The notes under the pieces are model-generated. The model searched no databases and was not told the origin of the DNA. It was given only the letters and a program-made list of their open reading frames with translations. This document shows, piece by piece, positions 43,369 to 52,436 of a DNA stretch of 64,000 nt; position 1 is the stretch's first letter; each line of letters starts with the position of its first letter. Origin of the DNA: Saccharopolyspora_C sp047200635 (GTDB lineage Bacteria; Actinomycetota; Actinomycetes; Mycobacteriales; Pseudonocardiaceae); NCBI RefSeq assembly GCF_047200635.1, contig NZ_JBJZOI010000003.1, positions 234,580 to 298,579 on the forward strand, written 5' to 3'. Made by a program: the position numbers and the translations under genes.

Positions 43369-44283
43369 TCACCGCCGGTGACCGTCGGCGGGCTCGTCGC
43401 CCGCCGCGCCGCCGGCATTACCGACGACGTCGTGGCTGATGAAATCGTGCAGCACCCGCCGCATCCGCTCCACGGAGCGGCCGGGGCGTCCGGTGAGGAC
43501 ACCGATGCCGAGTCCGTCGATCAAGGCGGTGAGGCGGACCGCGAGCTCCTCGGCGTCACCCTCCGCGAACACGCCCTGGCGCTGGCCCTGGCGCAGCGTT
43601 CGCGCGATCGTGTCGTGCCAGCGGGTGTAGGAGTCGCCGTGCAGCCCGCGCAGCTCGGGGCGCAGCGCGCTCTCGTTCCACACCTGCAGCCAGATCGACC
43701 ACTCGCGGCGCAGCTCGGGGGAACCGGGGAGCTGGAGCTCGACCAGGCGCAGCAGGCGCTGGTGCGCGTCCTCGATGCTGTGCAGCTCGGCGACCTGGCG
43801 GTCGAACGCCTGGCGCACCGAGTGCCGCAGCGCCTCGGTGAGCAGGTCGTCGCGGCCGGGGAAGTGGTAGTGGATCGCCGCCGCGCTCATCCCGCAGGCC
43901 TCGGCGATGTCGGCCACCCGCACCGCGTGGTAGCCGCGCTCCGCGATGAGCTCCCAGGCCGCGTCGAGGATCTGCTGGTAGCGGTCGCCGCCCGAGCGCT
44001 GGGCGGGCCGGGCCGCGCGGCGCGGGGCCGCCGCGACCGTGTCGGCGTCGTCCCGCCCGTTGATCAGCCAGTTCACCGTGACCTGGCCGAGCTCCGCGAT
44101 GCGGGTGAGCTCCGCGGGGGTGAACCGGCGCACCCCGTTGAGCGACTTGGAGAGCTTGGTGGCGTCCAGCCCGATCCGGTCGGCGAAGGCCCGGTGGCTG
44201 TGCGGATATCCGGCCACGACCTCGCGGACCCGCGCGCGCAGCGCGTCGGAGCCGGGGTCGGCGGAGGTGTGCTCGGCGGTCAT
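43369..44283 (-). CDS. Regulator with XRE-type HTH fused to a TetR domain
   Basis: A 304-residue protein with two DNA-binding modules. Residues about 15-75 are an XRE-like domain (FADRIGLDATKLSKSLNGVRRFTPAELTRIAEL segment). After an Ala/Arg linker, residues 103-150 are a TetR HTH: ILDAAWELIAERGYHAVRVADIAEACGMSAAAIHYHF, followed by a helical ligand domain. ATG 44283 starts the whole fusion. Divergent from an MFS exporter across 165 bp, which it probably represses. Confidence 0.85.
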   Translation of the reverse strand: MTAEHTSADPGSDALRARVREVVAGYPHSHRAFADRIGLDATKLSKSLNGVRRFTPAELTRIAELGQVTVNWLINGRDDADTVAAAPRRAARPAQRSGGDRYQQILDAAWELIAERGYHAVRVADIAEACGMSAAAIHYHFPGRDDLLTEALRHSVRQAFDRQVAELHSIEDAHQRLLRLVELQLPGSPELRREWSIWLQVWNESALRPELRGLHGDSYTRWHDTIARTLRQGQRQGVFAEGDAEELAVRLTALIDGLGIGVLTGRPGRSVERMRRVLHDFISHDVVGNAGGAAGDEPADGHRR

Positions 44284-44448
44284 CGCTCCGGGACTCGTGG
44301 GAACGGGGCGGGGGCGGTTGCCCGCGCAGGACGCTACCAGCGCGGTCCGCGCCGGCCCGCTGCGCTCCGTGATCCCATACCTCGTCGCCCTCCGCAGGCG
44401 GCCACCCTCACCTGCGCGCGCGAGAACCGCCCCTTGCAGGATGGGGGA

Positions 44449-45870
44449 GTGACGGGACCGGGGGCCGAGAAGGCCGAGCAGAGCACGACGCACCGCTGGC
44501 AGGCGTTGGTGGTGTGCTTGCTCGCCGGCTTCATGACCCTCCTCGACGTCAGCATCGTCAACGTCGCGCTGCCCTCGATGCAGGAGGGGTTGCAGGCGCC
44601 GCCGGTCGCGCTGGGCTGGGTGGTCTCCGGGTACGCGCTGACCTTCGGGCTGGTGCTGGTGCCGGCGGGGCGCCTCGGCGACGACCGCGGTCGCGGCCGG
44701 ATGTTCATGCTCGCGCTGCTGCTGTTCACCCTGGCCAGCGCCGCCGCCGGGTTCGCCCAGTCGGCGACCTTCCTGGTGATCTCCCGGCTGGTGCAGGGCG
44801 CGGCGGGCGGGATGCTCAACCCGCAGGTCCTGGGCCTGATCCAGCAGCTGTTCCACGGCGGGGAGCGTGCGCGCGCGTTCGGCATGTTCGGCGCCGTCAT
44901 CGGGCTGTCCACCGCGATCGGGCCGCTGCTGGGCGGGCTCATCATCGAACTGGCGGGCAGCGAGCAGGGCTGGCGCTGGGTGTTCTTCGTCAACGTGCCG
45001 ATCGGGCTCGTGGGCCTGCTGTTCGCGGCGAAGGTGCTGCCCCGGGGCTCCTCGACGAAGGGAGCGCACAGCCTGGACCTGGTCGGGGTGCTGCTGCTCG
45101 GCGGAGCCCTGATGGCGTTGCTGCTGCCGTTGATCCAGCGGGAGAGCGGGAGCGGGGCGCCCTGGTACCTGGTGCCCGCGGCCCCGGTGCTGCTGGTGCT
45201 GTTCGTGCTCTGGGAGCGCCTGTACCGCAAGCGCGGGCGGGAGCCGCTGATCGACCTGAGCCTGTTCGGCATCCGCAGCTACAGCTTCGGCAGTGCGCTG
45301 GGGATGCTCTACTTCGCCGGGTTCACCAGCATCTTCTTCGTGCTGGCGCTGTACTTCCAGCGCGGGCTGGGCTACTCGCCGCTGGAGGCAGGCCTGGCGA
45401 TGACGCCGTTCGCGATCGGTTCGGCGGTGTCCTCGGCGCTCAGCGGGAGGCTGGTGAACCGGTTCGGGCGGTCGCTGGTGGTGCTGGGCCTGGTGGGTGC
45501 GCTGGCCGGGTTGCTGGTGACGGACCTGCTGCTGTCCGCCCGGTTCGGCGCCTCCGCCGGGCTGGTGGTCGCCGGACCGCTGCTGCTGGCGGGGCTCGGC
45601 AGCGGGTTCGTGATCTCGCCGAACCAGACGGTGACGCTGGCCAAGGTGGACCCGGCGCGCGGCGGCACCGCCGCCGGGGTGCAGCAGACCGGGCAGCGGC
45701 TGGGCACGGCCATCGGCACCGCGACCGCCTCCGGGCTGTTCTTCAGCTCGTTGGCCGGTGGCGGGTGGGACGCGGCGATCTCGGCGGGGCTGCTGGTGGC
45801 GGTCGCGTTCGTCGCGCTCGCCCTCGTGCTGGCCGTGGTGGAGCAGCTCGTGCTCACCCGTCGTCGCTGA
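44449..45870 (+). CDS. MFS exporter, DHA2 (EmrB/QacA-like) family
   Basis: A 473-residue membrane protein with about 14 predicted segments. Motif A-like GRLGDDRGRGRMF lies between the second and third segments; LDVSIVNVALPSM in the first segment is the DHA2 motif, and RLVQGAAGGMLNPQVLG is motif B-like. It would expel drugs or metabolites using the proton gradient. GTG 44449 follows AGGA at -11. Divergent from the XRE-TetR regulator. Confidence 0.9.
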   Translation: MTGPGAEKAEQSTTHRWQALVVCLLAGFMTLLDVSIVNVALPSMQEGLQAPPVALGWVVSGYALTFGLVLVPAGRLGDDRGRGRMFMLALLLFTLASAAAGFAQSATFLVISRLVQGAAGGMLNPQVLGLIQQLFHGGERARAFGMFGAVIGLSTAIGPLLGGLIIELAGSEQGWRWVFFVNVPIGLVGLLFAAKVLPRGSSTKGAHSLDLVGVLLLGGALMALLLPLIQRESGSGAPWYLVPAAPVLLVLFVLWERLYRKRGREPLIDLSLFGIRSYSFGSALGMLYFAGFTSIFFVLALYFQRGLGYSPLEAGLAMTPFAIGSAVSSALSGRLVNRFGRSLVVLGLVGALAGLLVTDLLLSARFGASAGLVVAGPLLLAGLGSGFVISPNQTVTLAKVDPARGGTAAGVQQTGQRLGTAIGTATASGLFFSSLAGGGWDAAISAGLLVAVAFVALALVLAVVEQLVLTRRR

Positions 45871-45880
45871 GATCCGCCCG

Positions 45881-47323
45881 TCAGCGGCCGCGCGCGGCCA
45901 GCCGGGACCTGCGGTAGCCGTACGCGAGGTAGATCGCCAGGCCGATGGCGAGCCAGACGGCGAACCGCAGCCAGGTGAGGACGCTCAGGTTCGACATCAG
46001 GTAGAGGCAGGCCACGGCGGTCAGCGCGGGCAGCACCGGGGACCAGGGCATCCGGAACGGCCTGGGCAGGTCGGGCTTGCGCTTGCGCAGCACCGGGATC
46101 GCGATGGCCACGATGACGAAGCCCGAGAGCGCGCCGATGCTCACCATGTCGGCGAGCTCGGAGATCGGCACGAAGCCGCCGAGCAGCATCACCAGCACGG
46201 CGCCGCCGATCGTCATCCGGTGCGGAGTTCCCCACTTCGGGTGGACTTGGGAGAGCTTGGGAGGCAGCAGCCCGTCCCGGCTCATCGCGAATCCGATCCG
46301 GCCGATGGTCACCAGCTCCACCATCATCACCGAGGTCAGGCCGGTCACCGCGCCCAGCGCGATGAGCGCGGCCACCCAGTGCGCGCCGACCGAGTGGAAC
46401 GCGGCGGCCAGCGGCGCGGCCTCGTCGATCTGGGTGTAGTCGACCATCGCGCTGAGCACGAGCGCGACCAGCACGTACAGCACCGTGCACACCACGAGGC
46501 TGCCCAGCAGCCCCACCGGGAGGTCCCGGCGCGGACGCTTGGTCTCCTCGCCGAGGTTGGCCAGCGCCTCGAAACCGGTGTAGGCGAAGAAGACGACCGC
46601 TGCGGCCGTGAGCACGCCGCCGAAGCCGTACATCGACTGCTCCATGCCCAGCACCGCCGAGACCAGCGGTTGTTCGAGGACGGTCGCGCCCTGCCCGGCC
46701 GGTTGCGAGGGCGGCACGAACGGGGTCAGGTTGGCGCCGTTGACGAAGAACAGCCCCGCCACGATCACCAGCACGCACACCGACACCTTGACCACGACGA
46801 GCGCGTTGGTCAGCAGCGAGGACTCCCGGATGCCGAGCACCGCGACGGCCGTGAGCACGCCGATGATGAGCACCGCGCCGACGTTGACGGTGGCGTCCTC
46901 GCCGAACCACTCCGGAGGCAGCCCCAGCAGGCTGGAGACGTAGCCCGACCAGCTCCGCGACACCACCGCCGCACCGAGCGCGAACTCCAGCAGCAGGTCC
47001 CAGCCGATGATCCAGGCGAAGATCTCGCCGAGCGTGGTGTAACCGTAGGTGTAGGCGCTGCCCGCGGTGGGCACGGCCGAGGCCAGCTCGGCGTAGCACA
47101 GCGCGGCCAGCCCGGCGACCACGCCGCCGATGAGGAACGCCAGCACCACGGCGGGCCCGGCGTGTTCCTTGGCCTCGATGCCGGCGAGCGTGAACACGCC
47201 GGTGCCGATGATGATGCCGATGCCGAACCCGACCAGGTCGATCCCGGACAGCCGCCTGGCCAGGCCGCTGCGCTCGGTGCGGTCCAGCACGTCCTCGACG
47301 GGAAGGGTTCGCAGCACGCTCAC
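45881..47323 (-). CDS. APC-superfamily amino acid permease (YfnA/CAT-like)
   Basis: A 480-residue transporter with about 12 membrane segments. The conserved substrate loop reads GFGIGIIIGTGVFTLAG in segment 1; segment 6 has FFAYTGFEALANLGEE, followed by KRPRRDLPVG. Cationic amino acid transporter-type members import basic or other amino acids. It converges with the MFS gene (10 bp between stops) and lies 109 bp downstream of the catalase gene on the same strand. Confidence 0.9.
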   Translation of the reverse strand: MSVLRTLPVEDVLDRTERSGLARRLSGIDLVGFGIGIIIGTGVFTLAGIEAKEHAGPAVVLAFLIGGVVAGLAALCYAELASAVPTAGSAYTYGYTTLGEIFAWIIGWDLLLEFALGAAVVSRSWSGYVSSLLGLPPEWFGEDATVNVGAVLIIGVLTAVAVLGIRESSLLTNALVVVKVSVCVLVIVAGLFFVNGANLTPFVPPSQPAGQGATVLEQPLVSAVLGMEQSMYGFGGVLTAAAVVFFAYTGFEALANLGEETKRPRRDLPVGLLGSLVVCTVLYVLVALVLSAMVDYTQIDEAAPLAAAFHSVGAHWVAALIALGAVTGLTSVMMVELVTIGRIGFAMSRDGLLPPKLSQVHPKWGTPHRMTIGGAVLVMLLGGFVPISELADMVSIGALSGFVIVAIAIPVLRKRKPDLPRPFRMPWSPVLPALTAVACLYLMSNLSVLTWLRFAVWLAIGLAIYLAYGYRRSRLAARGR

Positions 47324-47432
47324 GGGTCGGACGGTAGAAGCTTCCCGCGGCGAAAGCGAAATTTCAGCGGCGACGTGATGGTTCTGGTACCGGACCGCGT
47401 CCGAACGGTGCGGCGGGCCTGGCCGGGCCTGC

Positions 47433-49547
47433 TCAGGCGACGACCCGCGTGGTGTCCCGGTCCCACACGCGGTGCCCGGCGAGCACGGTGGCGAACTCCT
47501 CGACGAACCGCGGAGGCAGGCCGCTGCCGCCCGGTGCGGCGGTCACGACACCCTGGTCGACCACCACCTCCCCGCCCTCTTCGGCGTGCCGGAGACCGTC
47601 GAGCCCGGCTCGCCGCAGCAGCGCGATGCCCTCGTCGCTGGCTCCGACCGGCTTCGCGTGCTTGAAGGCCTCCGCCGCGAAGTGCGCCGCGTGGCCGTCC
47701 GCGGACAGCGCCTGGGCGCTCTCGGCGCCGCCCGGCACGATCACCCCGTCGTAGAGCGCGGAGGACACCGTCGCGATCGCGCGGTCCACCGCCACCCCGC
47801 TCCCGTCGGTGCCGCGCACCTCGCCGTCGCGGGTGCCGAGCACCTCCGCGACCGCACCACGCTCGGCGAAGCCGGCGCGCAGCTGCTCCACCTCGGACCG
47901 GTCCACTCCGTCCGAGACCAGCACGGCGATCGTGCGGGTCGCGATGGTGTCCCGGACGGTGTTGGCCTGGCTCAGCGCCGGGGAGCTGTTGTCGTGCGCC
48001 GGTCCGGCCGCCGCCTCGGGCGGGGTGACCCCGACCCCTTCGGCGACGGCGACGGCGAGGTCGTGGTCGATGTGGTTGATCTGCGCCACCGCGCCCTCGC
48101 GCACGTGGTGGTGCTCGACCTTGCCGAGCTCGAAGCGGAACGCGGCGACGATGTGCTGCTTCTCCCACCAGGCCATGCTGTTCCAGAACAGCCGGGCCTG
48201 GTCGTAGTGGTTCTGGAAGCTCGAGCTGCGGCGGCGGATCTTCACGCCCTCGACCTTCTCCTGGTAGTGCTGGAAGGCGCCGTTCTCCGCCCCGGCGATG
48301 ACCGGGCAGCCGCCGCCCAGGCTGTTGTTCGAGTAGCTGGTGCGGCCGCGGTGGATGCGCTGCTGCTGGAACCCGTCGCGCTGGTTCGTGGAGACCTCCG
48401 CGACGGGGCGGTTGACCGGGATGTGCGCGAAGTTCGGCCCGCCGAGCCGGATGAGCTGGGTGTCCAGGTAGGAGAAGTTGCGCGCCTGCAGCAGCGGGTC
48501 GTTGGTGAAGTCGATGCCGGGCACCAGGTTGGCGGTGTGGAAGGCGACCTGCTCGGTCTCGGCGAAGAAGTTGTCCGGGTTGCGGTCGAGCACCATCCGG
48601 CCGACCGGGAGCACCGGGACCTCCTCCTCAGGGAGGAGCTTCGTCGCGTCCAGCAGGTCGAAGTCGAAGTCGTGCTCCCGGGACTCCTCCACGAGTTGCA
48701 CGCCCAGTTCCCACTCGGGGTGGTTCCCGGCCTCGATGGCGTCCCACAAGTCCCGGCGGTTGTAGTCGGGGTCCTTGCCCTGCACCTGCTGGCACTCCTC
48801 CCACACCAGCGAGTGCGTGCCCAGCTTGGGCGTCCAGTGGAACTTCACGAACGTGCCGGTGCCCTCGGCGTCGACGAGCCGGAAGGTGTGCACCCCGAAG
48901 CCCTGCATCATGCGATAGCTGCGCGGCAGCGCCCGGTCCGACATCAGCCACATGATCATGTGCATGGTCTCGGGCTGCAGCTGCACGAAGTCCCACAGCG
49001 TGTCGTGCGCCGACTGCGCCTGCGGGATCTCGTTGTGCGGCTCCGGCTTCACCGCGTGCACGAAGTCCGGGAACTTGATGCCGTCCTGGATGAAGAACAC
49101 CGGCATGTTGTTGCCGACGAGGTCGTAGTTGCCCTCGTCGGTGTAGAACTTCGTGGCGAAGCCGCGGACGTCGCGGACGGTGTCGGCCGAGCCGCGCGAG
49201 CCCGCCACCGTGGAGAACCGGACGAACACCGGGGTGCGGCGCTGCGGGTCGGTGAGGAACGGCGCGACCGTGTAGCGGGCGAGGCGGTCGTCGTAGACCT
49301 CGAAGTGCCCGTAGGCCCCCGCGCCCCGCGCGTGCACCACCCGTTCCGGGATGCGCTCGTGGTCGAAGTGGGTGATCTTCTCGCGGGCGTGGAAGTCCTC
49401 CAGCAAGGTCGGTCCGCGGTCTCCCGCCGTGAGCGAGTCGTCGGTGTGGTCGACCCGGACGCCCTGCTGCGTGGTCAGGTAGGTCCCCTCCGGATCGGCG
49501 CGGACCGCATCGAGCTGTTCCTGCTTGTCACCGTGCTGAGCCGCCAT
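47433..49547 (-). CDS. katE: Large-subunit catalase, HPII type
   Basis: A 704-residue clade II catalase. It has the distal His H72 (RVVHARGAGAYG), the distal Asn region DLVGNNMPVFFIQD, the haem Tyr in RNFSYLDTQLIRLGGPNF, and the extra C-terminal flavodoxin/PfpI-like domain (about 545-700, starting TIAVLVSDGVDRSE) that marks HPII enzymes. It splits hydrogen peroxide to water and oxygen. GGAGG precedes ATG 49547. No OxyR or FurA gene is adjacent. Confidence 0.95.
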   Translation of the reverse strand: MAAQHGDKQEQLDAVRADPEGTYLTTQQGVRVDHTDDSLTAGDRGPTLLEDFHAREKITHFDHERIPERVVHARGAGAYGHFEVYDDRLARYTVAPFLTDPQRRTPVFVRFSTVAGSRGSADTVRDVRGFATKFYTDEGNYDLVGNNMPVFFIQDGIKFPDFVHAVKPEPHNEIPQAQSAHDTLWDFVQLQPETMHMIMWLMSDRALPRSYRMMQGFGVHTFRLVDAEGTGTFVKFHWTPKLGTHSLVWEECQQVQGKDPDYNRRDLWDAIEAGNHPEWELGVQLVEESREHDFDFDLLDATKLLPEEEVPVLPVGRMVLDRNPDNFFAETEQVAFHTANLVPGIDFTNDPLLQARNFSYLDTQLIRLGGPNFAHIPVNRPVAEVSTNQRDGFQQQRIHRGRTSYSNNSLGGGCPVIAGAENGAFQHYQEKVEGVKIRRRSSSFQNHYDQARLFWNSMAWWEKQHIVAAFRFELGKVEHHHVREGAVAQINHIDHDLAVAVAEGVGVTPPEAAAGPAHDNSSPALSQANTVRDTIATRTIAVLVSDGVDRSEVEQLRAGFAERGAVAEVLGTRDGEVRGTDGSGVAVDRAIATVSSALYDGVIVPGGAESAQALSADGHAAHFAAEAFKHAKPVGASDEGIALLRRAGLDGLRHAEEGGEVVVDQGVVTAAPGGSGLPPRFVEEFATVLAGHRVWDRDTTRVVA

Positions 49548-49611
49548 GCCAACCTCCGGAGCGGGAATCGTCTGCCCGCACCGGGTTCCCGGACCGGGAG
49601 CCGCTTACGCC

Positions 49612-50100
49612 TCAGCCGAAGAACGGGAGCTGGTGGATGAGCTCGGGGGCGGCGGCGATGATGAGGAAGTGGATCGCGCGGCCCGCCAGGCCGACGCCGA
49701 GGAAGCCCAGCAGCGGCAGTCCGGCCGCGCCGGAGAGGAAGCACAGCACGGTGAACGGCGGGAAGCTGAGCACGGCGCTGATGAACAGCACCCCGAGGCC
49801 CCACCGCGGGTGGCTGCTGGTGCGCTCGTGGAACTTCTCCAGCCAGGCCGCCCACCGGCCGCCGCGCTTCGCCTCCGTCATCCGGCCCAGCCGGGAGCCG
49901 AGGCTGAACCCGCCGCGCCCGGCGAGGTAGAACAGCGTCTTGCCGGTCAGCTGCCCCACCGCGGCGGCGAGCGCCAGCGCCCACCAGCTCAGCCCGTCCA
50001 CGGCGCTGAGCACGCCGACCAGGTAGAGCTCGATGTTGGCCAGGGGGAAGACGCTGCCCAGCAGCGCGGTGCCCGCGGTGGCCAGCAGCCACCCGATCAC
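49612..50100 (-). CDS. VTT-domain (YqaA-like) membrane protein
   Basis: A 162-residue protein with about four hydrophobic segments. The order is an amphipathic Glu-containing first helix (LANIELYLVGVLS), GQLTGKTLFYLAGRG, a basic linker, then VLFISAVLSFPPFTVLCFLSGAAGLPLLGFLGVGLAGRAIHF-type re-entrant region. VTT/DedA-like proteins are linked to lipid flipping. It precedes the catalase gene on the same strand with 64 bp between. Confidence 0.78.
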   Translation of the reverse strand: MIGWLLATAGTALLGSVFPLANIELYLVGVLSAVDGLSWWALALAAAVGQLTGKTLFYLAGRGGFSLGSRLGRMTEAKRGGRWAAWLEKFHERTSSHPRWGLGVLFISAVLSFPPFTVLCFLSGAAGLPLLGFLGVGLAGRAIHFLIIAAAPELIHQLPFFG

Positions 50101-50269
50101 CCTGCGGTTCCCGGCCGGCGGGTGCGGGGGAGAGCGGGCATCAGGACGGACTCCACGGAACTCGAACGGGGGAACGCGGCGACCTTACCGGCCGGGTTCC
50201 CGGGCCCGGGCACGGGAAGGCCAACCGCGCGGGCAGGGGGCGGTGCGGAGACCGCGCCGACCCCGGTGG

Positions 50270-50971
50270 TCAGTCGTCCGGGTTCCAGCTGAGCAACCGG
50301 ACCCGGCTGACCGTGCGCAGGTGGCGGCGCATCGCGGTGGCGGCGGCGCGGGGCTGCCCGGCGCGGACGGCCTCGGCGATGCGCTCGTGCTGGGCCAGCG
50401 ACCGGGGCGGGCGCTTCGGCTGGCGCAGCGACTCCTGGCGGCTTTCGGCGATCTCCGCGGCGATGGTGCGCATGAACTCGGCGAGCATCGCGCTGTGCGC
50501 GGCGGCGGTGATCGCGGCGTGGAACCGGCGGTCTCCCTCGGCGCCCAGCTCGCCGCGCTCGACCTCCGCGCGCATGTCGGCCAGCGCCGCGTCGATCTCG
50601 GCGAGGTCGTCGTCGGTGCGGCGTTCCGCGGCGAGCTCGGCGAGCTTGGTCTCCAGGCCCTCGCGGGCGTCGAGCACGTCGGGCAGCCGGTTGCGGCGGG
50701 CGACCAGCTCCGCCACCGGCTCGCTGTCCAGGACGGCGCGCAGCAGGTAGGTCCCGCCGCCGTGGCGGACCTCGACCAGGCCCTGCACCTCGAGGACCAC
50801 GATCGCCTGGCGCACCGAGGCGCGGCTGACGCCCAGCCGCTCGGCCAGCTCGCGTTCCGGGGGGAGGCGGTCCCCCGCGGCGAGACCGGAGGCCGCGACG
50901 TGTTCGCGCAGGCGCACCACGACCTGCTCGTAGAGCCTCGGCCGGGTCAGCGGCCGCAGCGCGTCCGACAC
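50270..50971 (-). CDS. GntR-family (FadR/FCD) regulator of the malonate operon
   Basis: A 233-residue regulator. The N-terminal wHTH reads LAAGDRLPPERELAERLGVSRASVRQAIVVLEVQGLVEVRHGGGTYL; a helical FCD effector domain follows, with conserved Asp/His metal-site residues (FHAAITAAAH). GTG 50971 has GGGAG 7 bp upstream. Divergent from matC with two inverted repeats in the gap, so it is the likely malonate-responsive repressor, equivalent to MatR/MdcR. Confidence 0.88.
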   Translation of the reverse strand: MSDALRPLTRPRLYEQVVVRLREHVAASGLAAGDRLPPERELAERLGVSRASVRQAIVVLEVQGLVEVRHGGGTYLLRAVLDSEPVAELVARRNRLPDVLDAREGLETKLAELAAERRTDDDLAEIDAALADMRAEVERGELGAEGDRRFHAAITAAAHSAMLAEFMRTIAAEIAESRQESLRQPKRPPRSLAQHERIAEAVRAGQPRAAATAMRRHLRTVSRVRLLSWNPDD

Positions 50972-51033
50972 CTGCTGCTCCCTGCTGCGAGGACGTCCGG
51001 GGAGGTCCGAGGCTAGCACCGGTCCGGAGGTCA

Positions 51034-51056
51034 GGTGGTCCGCGCACCGGACCACC
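51034..51056. promoter_or_regulatory. Candidate GntR operator 1
   Basis: GGTGGTCCG and CGGACCACC flank a 5-bp centre, a perfect 23-bp dyad containing TGGTC...GACCA, the half-site style of FadR-subfamily GntR proteins. It sits between the divergent gntR and matC genes. Confidence 0.6.
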
Positions 51057-51064
51057 GCGGACTC

Positions 51065-51093
51065 TTGACCACGTCCGGAGGGGGGCGCACAGT
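51065..51093 (+). promoter_or_regulatory. Candidate matC promoter
   Basis: TTGACC (51065-51070) and CACAGT (51088-51093) are 17 bp apart; the -10 overlaps the second dyad, which would explain repression. Confidence 0.4.
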
Positions 51094-51114
51094 GGTCCAG
51101 CCAGTAAACCACTG
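51090..51114. promoter_or_regulatory. Candidate GntR operator 2
   Basis: CAGTGGT and ACCACTG flank an 11-bp centre. It shares the TGGT/ACCA core with operator 1 and overlaps the proposed -10 box of matC. Confidence 0.5.
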
Positions 51115-51160
51115 CGCCCGGTCCCCGCACCTCCGGCGCAGGAGCGGTGAGGAGACAACG

Positions 51161-52411
51161 GTGTCGCCCGAGCTGATTTCCATCTACGCGCTGGTGGCCT
51201 GCTTCGTGCTGGCCACGACCATGTCGGTGAACATGGGGGTGCTCTCGTTCGCCGCCGCCTTCGCGGTCGGCAAGCTCGTCGGCGGGCTCTCCGAGGACGA
51301 CATCCTCGCCGGATTCCCCGGGGACATCTTCGTGGTCCTCGTCGGCGTGACCTACCTGTTCGCGATCGCCCGCGCCAACGGAACGACCGACTGGCTGGTG
51401 CACTGGGCGGTGCGGCTGGTGGGCGGCCGGATCGCGGTGCTCCCCTGGGTGATGTTCGGGATCGCGGCCGTGCTCACCGCGATCGGCGCGGTCAGCCCCG
51501 CGGCCTGCGCGATCATCGCCCCGATCGCGCTGAACCTCGCGGCCCGGCACGGGATCAACCCGCTGCTCATGGGCGCCATGGTGGTGCACGGTGCGCAGGC
51601 GGGAGGGTTCTCGCCGATCAGCGTGTACGGGGTGATCGTGAACGGGGTGGTCGCCGACAACGGTCTGCCGGGCTCGCCGCTGGTGCTGTTCCTGGGCAGC
51701 TTCGCGCTGAACCTGGTGATCGCGGGCGTGGTGTTCGCGCTGTTCGGCGGGCTGCGGCTGGCCAGGGCGGAACCGGGACCCGAGGACGACGCCGAACCGG
51801 TGGAGCGGATGGGCCTCACCCGGGACCGGGTGCTGACGTTGGTGGGACTGCTCGCGCTGGTGCTGTGCACGCTGGTGTTCGAGCTGGACGCGGGTCTGGT
51901 CGCGATGACGGTCGCGGTGGTGCTCACCGTGCTCTCGCCGAAGGTCGCCAGGAACGCGCCCGCCGAGGTCACCTGGCCCACGGTGCTGCTGATCTGCGGG
52001 GTGCTGACCTACGTGGGCGTGCTGCAGGAGATGGGGACCATCGACTACGCGGGACGCGCCGTGGCCGGGGTGGGCCTGCCGCTGCTGGCCGCGCTGCTGC
52101 TGTGCTACATCGGCGGGGTGGTGTCGGCCTTCGCTTCTTCGGTGGGGCTGATGGGCGCGCTGATCCCGCTGGCGGTGCCGTTCCTGGCGACCGGCTCGAT
52201 CGGACCGGTGGACGTGGTGACCGCGCTCGCGGTGTCGGCGACCCTCGTGGACGTCAGCCCGTTCTCCACCAACGGGGCGATCGTGCTGGCGAACGCCAAG
52301 GGCGTGGACCGCGAGGTGTTCTTCCGCCGCCTGATGGTCTACGGCGGCGTGGTCGTGGCGGTGGGGCCGCTGGCGGCCTGGCTGGTGTTCGTCGTCCCCG
52401 GACTGGGATGA
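51161..52411 (+). CDS. matC: Malonate/dicarboxylate carrier
   Basis: A 416-residue membrane protein with about 11-12 segments, of the MatC/SLC13-like group. Features include GFPGDIFVVLVGVTYLFAIA near residue 50, the GAVSPAACAIIAPIALNLA region, GGFSPISVYGVIVNG (a carrier substrate loop) and VDVSPFSTNGAIVLANA in the last third. It would import malonate. GTG 51161 follows GTGAGGAG. First gene of the operon with matB 25 bp downstream. Confidence 0.85.
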   Translation: MSPELISIYALVACFVLATTMSVNMGVLSFAAAFAVGKLVGGLSEDDILAGFPGDIFVVLVGVTYLFAIARANGTTDWLVHWAVRLVGGRIAVLPWVMFGIAAVLTAIGAVSPAACAIIAPIALNLAARHGINPLLMGAMVVHGAQAGGFSPISVYGVIVNGVVADNGLPGSPLVLFLGSFALNLVIAGVVFALFGGLRLARAEPGPEDDAEPVERMGLTRDRVLTLVGLLALVLCTLVFELDAGLVAMTVAVVLTVLSPKVARNAPAEVTWPTVLLICGVLTYVGVLQEMGTIDYAGRAVAGVGLPLLAALLLCYIGGVVSAFASSVGLMGALIPLAVPFLATGSIGPVDVVTALAVSATLVDVSPFSTNGAIVLANAKGVDREVFFRRLMVYGGVVVAVGPLAAWLVFVVPGLG

Positions 52412-52436
52412 CCCGTGCTCGGACTCGGAGGTGTGC

